From positions 62,001-126,000 of the forward strand of contig CAYYPL010000005.1 in the NCBI GenBank assembly GCA_964473555.1: DNA of 64,000 bases. The letters are read 5' to 3'. A program made the position numbers and the translations under genes. Positions 54,234 to 62,412 of the stretch are shown here, piece after piece (position 1 is the first letter of the stretch; every line of letters starts with the position of its first letter). The DNA comes from UBA11400 sp964473555 (GTDB lineage: Bacteria; Bacteroidota; Rhodothermia; Balneolales; HLUCCA01). The notes below the pieces were generated by a model that did no database searches, was not told where the DNA came from, and worked only from the letters and a program-made list of their open reading frames with translations.

Positions 54234-56423
54234 ATGAATAACGTTACATTGAAAATTGAAGGAATGACCTGTGCATCCTGTGTGCATCATGTCGAGAAAG
54301 CCTTGAAATCGGTCGATGGAGTGACGAGTGCCGAGGTAAATCTTGCAACGGAAGAAGCCAGAATTGAAATAGGTCGAGATGCTGTTTCAGAACTTATTGC
54401 TTCAGTAGACTCAGCGGGATATAAAGCATCCGTGGTTTCATATATCGATACGCCGAACGAATATCCTTCGAAGAGTGGCCGGTCAGAGTTTGAATCACGT
54501 TTTTGGGTCGCTCTGCCACTTGCTGCGGTAGTTATGATTCTCGAAATGGGTCCAATGTTGACTGGTGGCTCCATGATGCATTGGGTACACAACAATCTAT
54601 TTGCTGTTAATCTGGTAAAATTTGTTCTGACAGGTATCGTGCTCTTTTATGCCGGATCATCTTTTTTTAACCGAGCCTGGAAAGCAATGCTTCATAAAAC
54701 GGCTGATATGAACACGTTGGTTGCTATCGGCACAGGTGCTGCATTCGGTTTCTCTGCATGGGCAACTTTTTTTGGAACAGTGGATGGAGTAATCAAACCA
54801 ACGGATGTGTATTTCGATACAGCTGCTGTGATCGTTGCCCTTGTACTACTTGGTCGATGGATGGAAGACAGGGCAAAGAATCATACAAGGGACACTCTCA
54901 AAGGTTTGCTCGAACTTTCTCCAAAACTTGCGCACAGAGTGGAAGCCGATGGAAACGTGCTTACAATCCCGCTTAATCAGGTACATCCTGGTGATATTCT
55001 AATTGTTAAAGCCTTTGAATCTATACCAGTCGACGGGACCATTTCTCAAGGAAGTGCCAGTATCGATGAGAGTATGATGACTGGTGAGTCAGTTCCGGTT
55101 TTCAAACAAATGAGTGATGAAGTGATTGGTGGGACACGTAATACAACGGGAAGTTTTCAGATGAAAGCCACAAAGGTAGGTTCTCAAACGGCTCTCGCCG
55201 GAATTATTGAGGCCGTAAAAAAAGCACAAGGATCCAAAGCCCCCATTCAGCGACTGGTAGATCACATCGCAGCTGTTTTTGTCCCGATTGTGATCGTCAT
55301 CGCCTTAATTACATATGCCATTTGGTTCTATCTCGGTGATACGCAACAGGCGTTGGTCAATATGGTTGCTGTTTTGGTTATCGCCTGTCCTTGTGCACTA
55401 GGATTGGCTACTCCGACAGCAATCATGGTTGGATCAGGCAGAGCTGCATCAAAGGGAATCCTGATTAAAGATGCGGTGACTTTGGAAGAGGCAAAATCCA
55501 TTACGACCATACTTTTCGACAAAACCGGAACACTCACCACTGGTGAACTGCAAATTACAGAGATCCTTGCTTTGGAAGGATTCACCGAAAATCAACTGAT
55601 CGAGTATACAGCAGGAGTGGAGCAGGGATCGGATCACCCGATCGCAAAAAGCATTGTTAAACTGGCTTCAAACCGAGGTGTAAAACCAGGTTTAGGACTC
55701 CAGATTGAAACCAGATCCGGTGTAGGGATATCCGGGATCTATGACTCTAAAGTTGTAGAAGTTGGATCTGTTGCCCTACTTACTGATGGAACGAAAACAA
55801 AGTGGATGGACACCATATCAACTCACCAGCGACGAGGGCTTACCGCTCTGGTTGTTCTGGTTGATAAGCGTCCTGCTGGATTTCTATTCTTGCAAGACAC
55901 TATTCGTCCTGAAGCCCCTAAAGTGATTGAATCACTGATAGATGAGGGTTACAAAATTGTGATGCTCACCGGAGACCAGCCTTCAACGGCAAAATCCGTC
56001 GCTTCAAAGCTTGGAATAACCCACGTTGAAGCAGGAATTAGCCCTACAGGAAAGACCGATGTAGTAAAACGATATCAAGAACTTGGTGAAAAAGTAGCCA
56101 TGGTTGGTGATGGTATTAACGATGCAGCCGCTCTATCTCAGGCTGATCTGGGTATTGCACTTTCGAATGGTTCAGATTTGGCCGTCTCGTCTGCCGAGGT
56201 GACGATTATGAACGGTCAACTACAACTGGTCCGCGAAAGCCTGGTGTTGAGTAAAGGGGTACTTCGCATTATACACCAAAACCTGTTCTGGGCATTCGCC
56301 TACAATACGTTAGGTATTCCACTGGCAGCACTTGGATTCCTGAGTCCAATGATTGCAGGAGCTGCTATGGCTCTCAGTTCGGTAAGCGTTGTGTCGAACA
56401 GTTTGAGGATCAAACGCCTCTGA
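54234..56423 (+). CDS. copA: Cu(I)-exporting P1B-type ATPase
   Basis: A 729-residue copper pump. One N-terminal HMA domain with GMTCASC (residues 10-16), eight membrane helices, TGES of the actuator (MTGESVPV), the ion-site CPC in ACPCALGLATPT, phosphorylation DKTGTLTTGE, ATP-site HP in SDHPIAKS, and GDGINDAAAL. It drives Cu(I) out of the cytoplasm; the Cus-type pump genes downstream would take it across the outer membrane. Start fixed by the HMA strand. A degraded AraC-type regulator is divergent. Confidence 0.96.
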   Translation: MNNVTLKIEGMTCASCVHHVEKALKSVDGVTSAEVNLATEEARIEIGRDAVSELIASVDSAGYKASVVSYIDTPNEYPSKSGRSEFESRFWVALPLAAVVMILEMGPMLTGGSMMHWVHNNLFAVNLVKFVLTGIVLFYAGSSFFNRAWKAMLHKTADMNTLVAIGTGAAFGFSAWATFFGTVDGVIKPTDVYFDTAAVIVALVLLGRWMEDRAKNHTRDTLKGLLELSPKLAHRVEADGNVLTIPLNQVHPGDILIVKAFESIPVDGTISQGSASIDESMMTGESVPVFKQMSDEVIGGTRNTTGSFQMKATKVGSQTALAGIIEAVKKAQGSKAPIQRLVDHIAAVFVPIVIVIALITYAIWFYLGDTQQALVNMVAVLVIACPCALGLATPTAIMVGSGRAASKGILIKDAVTLEEAKSITTILFDKTGTLTTGELQITEILALEGFTENQLIEYTAGVEQGSDHPIAKSIVKLASNRGVKPGLGLQIETRSGVGISGIYDSKVVEVGSVALLTDGTKTKWMDTISTHQRRGLTALVVLVDKRPAGFLFLQDTIRPEAPKVIESLIDEGYKIVMLTGDQPSTAKSVASKLGITHVEAGISPTGKTDVVKRYQELGEKVAMVGDGINDAAALSQADLGIALSNGSDLAVSSAEVTIMNGQLQLVRESLVLSKGVLRIIHQNLFWAFAYNTLGIPLAALGFLSPMIAGAAMALSSVSVVSNSLRIKRL

Positions 56424-56429
56424 AATGGG

Positions 56430-56557
56430 ATATCCACATTCCAAAACCAGATTTGTAAAAAAGTTATTCACAAAAAAATGTAGACAACTATTGATTTTGC
56501 TAGATCTATGACTTACTTTCCACAAGTTATTCACATCTTGTGCTCAAATTATCAACA
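56430..56557 (+). promoter_or_regulatory. Cluster of DnaA-box-like nonamers
   Basis: Within 128 bases, all in the same orientation: TTATTCACA at 56464-56472 and again at 56527-56535 (both match E. coli consensus TTATNCACA), ATATCCACA at 56430-56438 (one mismatch), TTATCAACA at 56549-56557 (one mismatch) and CTTTCCACA at 56516-56524 (two mismatches). The region is AT-rich and untranslated. It could be a DnaA-binding regulatory or titration site, or part of an origin. Confidence 0.45.
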
Positions 56558-56565
56558 AGTCTACC

Positions 56566-56640
56566 ATGTCAAACTGGCGCTCATTTGTTTTCAAAGCTGC
56601 GATCGTTCTTGTAATCGTCGTTGTACTACTGACGGGATAA
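56566..56640 (+). CDS. Possible 24-residue membrane peptide
   Basis: An ATG at 56566 opens a 24-codon frame, MSNWRSFVFKAAIVL and then a Val/Leu-rich hydrophobic run, ending in TAA. The composition is that of a one-helix membrane peptide with positive residues at the N-side. It lies between copA and the Cys/His-rich gene on the same strand. No known match is recalled and no strong ribosome site is visible. Confidence 0.3.
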   Translation: MSNWRSFVFKAAIVLVIVVVLLTG

Positions 56641-56712
56641 TCACTTTTTGAATCACCAGTACTTATTCAACGTTTCGGTATCTATCATCGGGATTTCATA
56701 TCTTTCCGTCAA

Positions 56713-57186
56713 ATGATAGCTGTGCAAAAACATACGTACTTTATTACAGTAACTGTATTGCTGATGGGATTTCTATTTAGTAATCCGGCATTTAGTATGT
56801 GTGTACCGATGCTGTCAGATTTTATCACAGAATCACCTATTCAAATGAACTCCGGATGTTGTGATTCACAAAAACAATCATCTCAGCACCCAGTAGAAAA
56901 AGACCTGACTACCAATTCTCACGGGTGTGGTTGTTGTGGATGTGGACTACAGACCGATGGTTCGACAGTTCCAGCTGGGTATCCGGTTGTGGCAGTAATC
57001 GGTTCTCAAGTTGACGAACTTGTTTCTAGCTGGAGAACGATCAGCACGGTCACAGTGGCTGCATACCATTCTGATATTGCTCATGTGAATGCTCTATCTG
57101 CAACAATTAAATCGATTTATCCCGAATTTGAGGGGCACTCCCACTATCCTCCTCTTTTCATTCTGCATCGGGAGTTGTTGAATTAA
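56713..57186 (+). CDS. Secreted Cys/His-rich protein of the copper cluster
   Basis: A 157-residue protein with an N-terminal hydrophobic signal segment (YFITVTVLLMGFLF) and a soluble part rich in metal ligands: SGCCDSQ and HGCGCCGCG, with His in HSHYPP. The C-terminal PPLFILHRELLN resembles short DUF2946-like proteins often encoded ahead of copper efflux operons. It may bind copper in the periplasm, but this is inferred from composition and position. It ends about 88 bases before the CusA-like gene. Confidence 0.6.
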   Translation: MIAVQKHTYFITVTVLLMGFLFSNPAFSMCVPMLSDFITESPIQMNSGCCDSQKQSSQHPVEKDLTTNSHGCGCCGCGLQTDGSTVPAGYPVVAVIGSQVDELVSSWRTISTVTVAAYHSDIAHVNALSATIKSIYPEFEGHSHYPPLFILHRELLN

Positions 57187-57273
57187 ATCAATGTGCGTGC
57201 ACATGGTGCTGTGCACCTGATGGATGCTTGCAGTTGCAAGATATTTAGTTAAACATTGATTTCGTTTTACTGT

Positions 57274-60200
57274 ATGATAAACTCAATTATTCGTTTTTTC
57301 CTGGAGAACAAGCTCATTGCAATCCTGCTACTGGTATTGCTTGTTGGCTGGGGACTAATCTCCTCTCCATTCAGTTGGAACCTACCGATTCCTTCTGATC
57401 CGGTTGCTGTAGATGCGATACCAGATATCGGTGACAATCAACAAATCGTATTTACAGACTGGCCCGGACGATCTCCCCAGGACATCGACGACCAAATCAC
57501 TTACCCTTTAACAACAGCTCTTCTCGGAATTCCAGGCGTACGTACCATTCGAAGTACTTCCATGTTCGGATTCTCCAGTATCTATGTCATTTTTGAAGAT
57601 GATGTTGAATTTTACTGGAGTCGTGCCCGGATCATCGAAAAGCTGAACTCCCTTCCTGCCGGATTGCTTCCTGAGGATGCGAGTCCGTCGCTTGGACCAG
57701 ACGCAACGGCATTGGGACAAGTATTCTGGTATACGCTGGAGGGACGCGATTCCGCTGGAAATCCAACCGGAGGCTGGGATCCTCACGAGCTCCGAACGAT
57801 TCAAGATTTCTATGTGAAGTATGCGCTAGCTTCTGTTCAGGGCGTATCTGAAGTGGCCAGCATCGGTGGGTATGTCCGCGAGTATCAGATTGACGTGGAT
57901 CCGCTTCGATTAATTCGTTATGAATTGAGTCTTCAGGATGTGGTAAGGGCTGCACAGGAAAGCAATATGGATGTAGGTGCGCGAACCATCGAAATGAATA
58001 GTGTCGAATACATGATCCGTGGTCTAGGATTCATCGAATCAATTCAGGATCTGGAAGAATCGGTAATCACGGTTCGAGGAACAACTCCTGTTCGGATCAT
58101 GGATGTTGCCAGAGTCTCACTGGGACCGGCACAACGTCGTGGAGCCCTGGATAAAACCGGCGCTGATGCTGTGGGTGGAGTGGTTGTGGCACGCTATGGG
58201 GCTAATCCAATGGAGGTGATTGAACGAACCAAGAAACGGATAGAAGAGGTCTCCGCCGGACTCCCATCCCGAACGCTGGAAGATGGCACGGTCAGTAAAG
58301 TTACGGTGGTACCATTTTACGATCGATCTACACTCATTCGTGAAACGCTTGGGACCCTGGAAGAGGCGCTTACACTTCAGGTTCTGATCACCATCATCGT
58401 GATCATTGTGATGGTAATGCACCTTCGGACCTCAATCTTGATATCGGCAATGCTCCCTGTTGCTGTCCTTATGGTATTCATTGCCATGCGATATTTCGGA
58501 ATCGATGCGAACATAGTGGCCCTGTCTGGAATCGCAATTGCGATTGGAACTATGGTAGATATGTCGATCATTTTAACCGAGAACATGTTACGCCATCTGG
58601 AGGAAGCCGATCCCGAAGAAGCTCGAATTGAGGTCATATTCAGGGCTGCAGCGGAGGTGAGCTCTGCGATATTAACCGCTGTAAGCACCACAATCATCAG
58701 TTTTTTACCTGTTTTTTTCATGGAAGCCGCAGAAGGAAAGCTGTTTAGTCCACTGGCGTATACCAAGACATTTGCATTGATCGCTGCGATCATTGTTACA
58801 CTTCTGTTTATTCCTCCTTTAGCCCATTTGTTGTTCAAATCACGCGCAGTTGGTCGATCCAATGCGGTTAATACGGGTGTTTTATCCAGATACCTTAGAC
58901 TATTATCCAGTTATCGCCGATTTATTGCCGACAAACGAGTTGGTTATGCGATCAATGGTGCCCTACTAGTTGCTGTGGCCTGGTTGCTTGCATCATTGTG
59001 GATGCCTTTGGGTCCACAGCGAAGTACGTTTATCAATCTCATGTTCGTTGGACTCATTTTGCTTTTTGTACTGGCTTTCTTCCAGATTTTTATCCGTTAT
59101 TACACCAGAATGCTTGGTTGGTGTCTGGAGCACAAGTGGAAGTTTTTATCCATACCCACCGTACTGGTTCTCCTGGGACTATTGAATTGGCAGGGATTTG
59201 AACGCGTTTTTGGCTGGACTGCCAAGCCTTTTGATGGCATTGGAGTGAATGTCAGAACAACTTCATTGTACAGCTCTCTCTATCACGCCTTCCCGGGAAT
59301 TGGCAAAGAGTTCATGCCGTCTTTGGATGAAGGCTCTTTTCTACTTATGCCAACGACGATGCCCCATGCAGGCATGGAAGAAATCATCGATCAGGTGCGC
59401 AAAATGGATATGCGAGTGGGATCCATTCCCGAGGTCGAGCAGGTGGTAGGAAAAATTGGCCGGGCCGAATCGGCACTGGATCCAGCACCCACAAATATGT
59501 TCGAAAATCTGATTATCTACAAATCGGAGTATAAACTGGATGCAAACGGTCAGCGAATGCGCTTTAAAGTCGATAGTACCGGAGAATTTGTGTTTGACAA
59601 CGATGGCAATCTGATCCCTGATCGCACAGGGCAGTATTTCAGGCAATGGCGCGATGAAATCCGTACACCGGACGATATTTGGCAAGAGATCATCAACGCG
59701 GCATCAGTTCCAGGGGTGACTTCTGCACCAAAGTTACAACCCATAGAAACGCGTTTGGTTATGCTTCAGACTGGAATGCGTGCTCCAATAGGAGTGAAAA
59801 TCAGTGGACCAGATCTTCAATCTATCCAGGATTTCGGTATTGAAGTGGAACGCATTTTGAAAGAGGTTCCAGGGGTTAAAACTGAAGCTGTTTTTGCCGA
59901 TCGTGTTGTTGGAAAACCATACCTCGAAATTGAGTGGGACCGACAGGCATTAGCCAGGTACGGAATCTCAATCATGATGGCTCAGCAAAACCTTGAGGCT
60001 GCTTTGGGTGGGAATCCAGTCACAACCACTGTTGAAGGACGTGAGCGTTATCCGGTTAGAGTTCGTTATGCCCGTGAGTTACGCGACAATCCAGAGGCGA
60101 TAAATGATGTGCTAGTCATGAGTCCAACCAGAGCACAGATTCCGCTTGGGCAGCTGGCCTCGCTAAATTACGTCCCTGGGCCCATGGAAATCCGTAGCGA

Positions 60201-61044
60201 GGACACATTCCTGATTAGTTATGTTTTGTTCGACAAAACGCCTGAAGTTGCTGAACTAACAGCAGTCAATAACGCATCCGATGCATTGCAACGGGCCGTT
60301 GACGAGGGTTCATTAATCGTACCAGAAGGAGTGAGTTACACATTTACTGGTACTTTCGAGAATCAGGTAAGGGCCGAACAGCGTCTGGTATTACTTATAC
60401 CTGTGGTGCTGATATCTATATTCCTGATGTTATATCTGCAGTTCAGGTCTACAGCTACTACGGCAATGATTCTAACTGGAATCGCAGTCGCCTGGGCAGG
60501 TGGGTTTATCATGTTGGGACTCTACGCACAACCCTGGTTTATGGACTTCAGCATATTTGGAGCTAACATCCGCGAAATGTTTCAAATGGGAACCGTGAAC
60601 TTGAGCATTGCTGTGTGGGTTGGATTTATCGCGTTATTCGGAATCGCAGTGGATGACGGTGTCGTGATTGCGACGTATCTGGATCAGTCCCTTGCCAAGA
60701 AACAATGTGAAACCGACGGTATCTCCCGAATCCGTGAAATTCGCGAAGCCATTATCGAGGCTGGTAGCAAACGGATTCGGCCATGTCTCATGACGTCAGC
60801 AACGACGATTTTGGCTTTGCTTCCGATCCTCACCTCTACCGGACGGGGAGCCGACGTGATGATACCCATGGCTATTCCTGCATTTGGAGGGATGACGATT
60901 CAATTAGTTACGTTATTTATCGTTCCTGTATTGTACTCGATGCGCGAAGAGCGACGTCTGAAAACAATTGGCCGTCTGGATGATTCTCCTGGAATGATGC
61001 AACAAACAGACCCCAATTCAACTCAACATCAGGAGATATCATGA
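57274..61044 (+). CDS. cusA: Heavy-metal RND efflux pump, CusA/CzcA family
   Basis: About 1256 residues from the ATG at 57274 (TTG at 57256 is in frame upstream). It is an inner-membrane pump driven by protons that exports metal through an adaptor and channel. Marks: SPQDIDDQITYPLTTALLG, the IAIAIGTMVDMSIILTEN helix with acidic relay residues, FMPSLDEGSFLLMPTTMPHAGMEE, GKIGRAESALDPAPTNMFE, and MLQTGMRAPIGVKI. Length is greater than E. coli CusA (about 1047) because of extra loops, for example around residue 770-800; this is common in Bacteroidota. The CusA-like methionines and adjacent copA favour Cu(I)/Ag(I). Overlaps the TolC gene by 4 bases. Confidence 0.93.
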   Translation: MINSIIRFFLENKLIAILLLVLLVGWGLISSPFSWNLPIPSDPVAVDAIPDIGDNQQIVFTDWPGRSPQDIDDQITYPLTTALLGIPGVRTIRSTSMFGFSSIYVIFEDDVEFYWSRARIIEKLNSLPAGLLPEDASPSLGPDATALGQVFWYTLEGRDSAGNPTGGWDPHELRTIQDFYVKYALASVQGVSEVASIGGYVREYQIDVDPLRLIRYELSLQDVVRAAQESNMDVGARTIEMNSVEYMIRGLGFIESIQDLEESVITVRGTTPVRIMDVARVSLGPAQRRGALDKTGADAVGGVVVARYGANPMEVIERTKKRIEEVSAGLPSRTLEDGTVSKVTVVPFYDRSTLIRETLGTLEEALTLQVLITIIVIIVMVMHLRTSILISAMLPVAVLMVFIAMRYFGIDANIVALSGIAIAIGTMVDMSIILTENMLRHLEEADPEEARIEVIFRAAAEVSSAILTAVSTTIISFLPVFFMEAAEGKLFSPLAYTKTFALIAAIIVTLLFIPPLAHLLFKSRAVGRSNAVNTGVLSRYLRLLSSYRRFIADKRVGYAINGALLVAVAWLLASLWMPLGPQRSTFINLMFVGLILLFVLAFFQIFIRYYTRMLGWCLEHKWKFLSIPTVLVLLGLLNWQGFERVFGWTAKPFDGIGVNVRTTSLYSSLYHAFPGIGKEFMPSLDEGSFLLMPTTMPHAGMEEIIDQVRKMDMRVGSIPEVEQVVGKIGRAESALDPAPTNMFENLIIYKSEYKLDANGQRMRFKVDSTGEFVFDNDGNLIPDRTGQYFRQWRDEIRTPDDIWQEIINAASVPGVTSAPKLQPIETRLVMLQTGMRAPIGVKISGPDLQSIQDFGIEVERILKEVPGVKTEAVFADRVVGKPYLEIEWDRQALARYGISIMMAQQNLEAALGGNPVTTTVEGRERYPVRVRYARELRDNPEAINDVLVMSPTRAQIPLGQLASLNYVPGPMEIRSEDTFLISYVLFDKTPEVAELTAVNNASDALQRAVDEGSLIVPEGVSYTFTGTFENQVRAEQRLVLLIPVVLISIFLMLYLQFRSTATTAMILTGIAVAWAGGFIMLGLYAQPWFMDFSIFGANIREMFQMGTVNLSIAVWVGFIALFGIAVDDGVVIATYLDQSLAKKQCETDGISRIREIREAIIEAGSKRIRPCLMTSATTILALLPILTSTGRGADVMIPMAIPAFGGMTIQLVTLFIVPVLYSMREERRLKTIGRLDDSPGMMQQTDPNSTQHQEIS

Positions 61045-62411
61045 AAAAAATCAGCGTTTACACTTCATTAAAGGTGAGCATACCCGTCTTATTCATGCAT
61101 TGTTTGATCGGTGTGGGAATGAGTCCTGTGTATGCACAGCAGGTCTCAAATCTCACCTATGAAGAATCCAGACTCATAACGGGTGACTACCGATTACCCG
61201 GGTTCTCGGGAGCATCTGAAGACACCCTCCTGGCCGGCTATTTGAGAATAGCTTATGAACAGAGTGATGCCCTGCGGGCGGCGTTCAACGGATGGGTTGC
61301 CGTTCAGAGTAAAAGTGAGCAAGCTGGATATTTACCTGAACCCGAAGTGATGTTCAAATACTTTCTGAATCCAATGGACTATGATGGTCCCTTTGCACAA
61401 GCTTCAATCGGTGTTATGCAAATGTTCCCTTGGTCAGGTGTTCGAAGCGAAGAGAGAACCGGGGCTGAACTCCTGGCTCAGGCTCGCTGGCAGCAGGTTG
61501 AAGCAGCTCGTCTGGATGTGTATGAGCGCACAAAATCGGCATGGTATACCTTGAATATGATTTTCAGGCATAAGGAACATTATGCAGAGCACCTTGAATG
61601 GGTTCGCAGACTTGAACGTCTGACTCGAAGCCGCGTCGAGTCAGGATATGCTTCCCGGGCCGACATGCTTCAACTCGAGATCGAACGCACGGAGATTCAG
61701 TCCATGATGGATGCCTTGGATGTGTCCTACAGAGGAGAACTAGCTCGAATGAATGCCCTTTTGAATCGACCTGCTCAGACTGAAGTTCAACTTCCTAAGG
61801 GTAGACCCGAACTGAATTGGGAGCTACCGTTCGCTCAAACAGCCGGGGCTGTGTCTAGTCTGAGTCCGGACTTGGTTGAACTTGAACTCATGACCAAAGC
61901 TGCGTCATCGAGAGTTGAATTGGCAAAAAAACAACGATATCCGATGATCGGGGTTGGTGCTGAAATTATGGGATCCAATTCGAGCATGATGATGGATGGA
62001 AGCAGGATCCCAATATACGCAAATGTAACACTCAGGCTGCCGGTCTGGAGATCCAAGTATCGTGCCATGGTTCGCGAAGCAGAGGCAGAAGAGCGCATGT
62101 ACGCCTCGGAGAAAGACGCCCGAAGTCGTGAAATCGAGTCGGAGGTTGCCAGGTTGCTGGCAGACTACGAAGAAGCAGAGCTTCGTGTAAAACGTTATCG
62201 TGACACCATGCTTCCACGATCCAGAGAACTGACGGACTTACTGTTGTTGGATTATAGCAATGGACGTGTCCGAATGGACGAAGTAATTCAGGCACGGCGC
62301 CGCTCTGTTGAATACGCCACCTTCCTTGAAGACGCGCTTTTTGATCGAAATATGATCGTCGTTGCACTGGAACGACTTACAGCCAAAGAATTTGAACCAT
62401 CTGGTAATTGA
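61041..62411 (+). CDS. TolC-family outer-membrane efflux protein (CusC-like)
   Basis: A 456-residue protein with a signal peptide (residues about 1-33, SPVYAQ). The remainder is made of two long helical, coiled-coil halves (for example QSKSEQAGYLPEPEVMF; RSREIESEVARLLADYEEAELRVKRYRD in part) with strand segments in between, the layout of a TolC barrel monomer. It forms the outer-membrane duct for the CusA-type pump. Start at ATG 61041 overlaps the pump stop by 4 bases, so the genes are translationally coupled. The CusB-like gene begins 1 base after its stop. Confidence 0.9.
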   Translation: MKKISVYTSLKVSIPVLFMHCLIGVGMSPVYAQQVSNLTYEESRLITGDYRLPGFSGASEDTLLAGYLRIAYEQSDALRAAFNGWVAVQSKSEQAGYLPEPEVMFKYFLNPMDYDGPFAQASIGVMQMFPWSGVRSEERTGAELLAQARWQQVEAARLDVYERTKSAWYTLNMIFRHKEHYAEHLEWVRRLERLTRSRVESGYASRADMLQLEIERTEIQSMMDALDVSYRGELARMNALLNRPAQTEVQLPKGRPELNWELPFAQTAGAVSSLSPDLVELELMTKAASSRVELAKKQRYPMIGVGAEIMGSNSSMMMDGSRIPIYANVTLRLPVWRSKYRAMVREAEAEERMYASEKDARSREIESEVARLLADYEEAELRVKRYRDTMLPRSRELTDLLLLDYSNGRVRMDEVIQARRRSVEYATFLEDALFDRNMIVVALERLTAKEFEPSGN

Positions 62412-62412
62412 T

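Noticed and set aside
56430..56557. Firm call of a chromosomal origin
   Set aside because: No dnaA, dnaN or GC-skew evidence in the window; the sites alone do not prove an origin.
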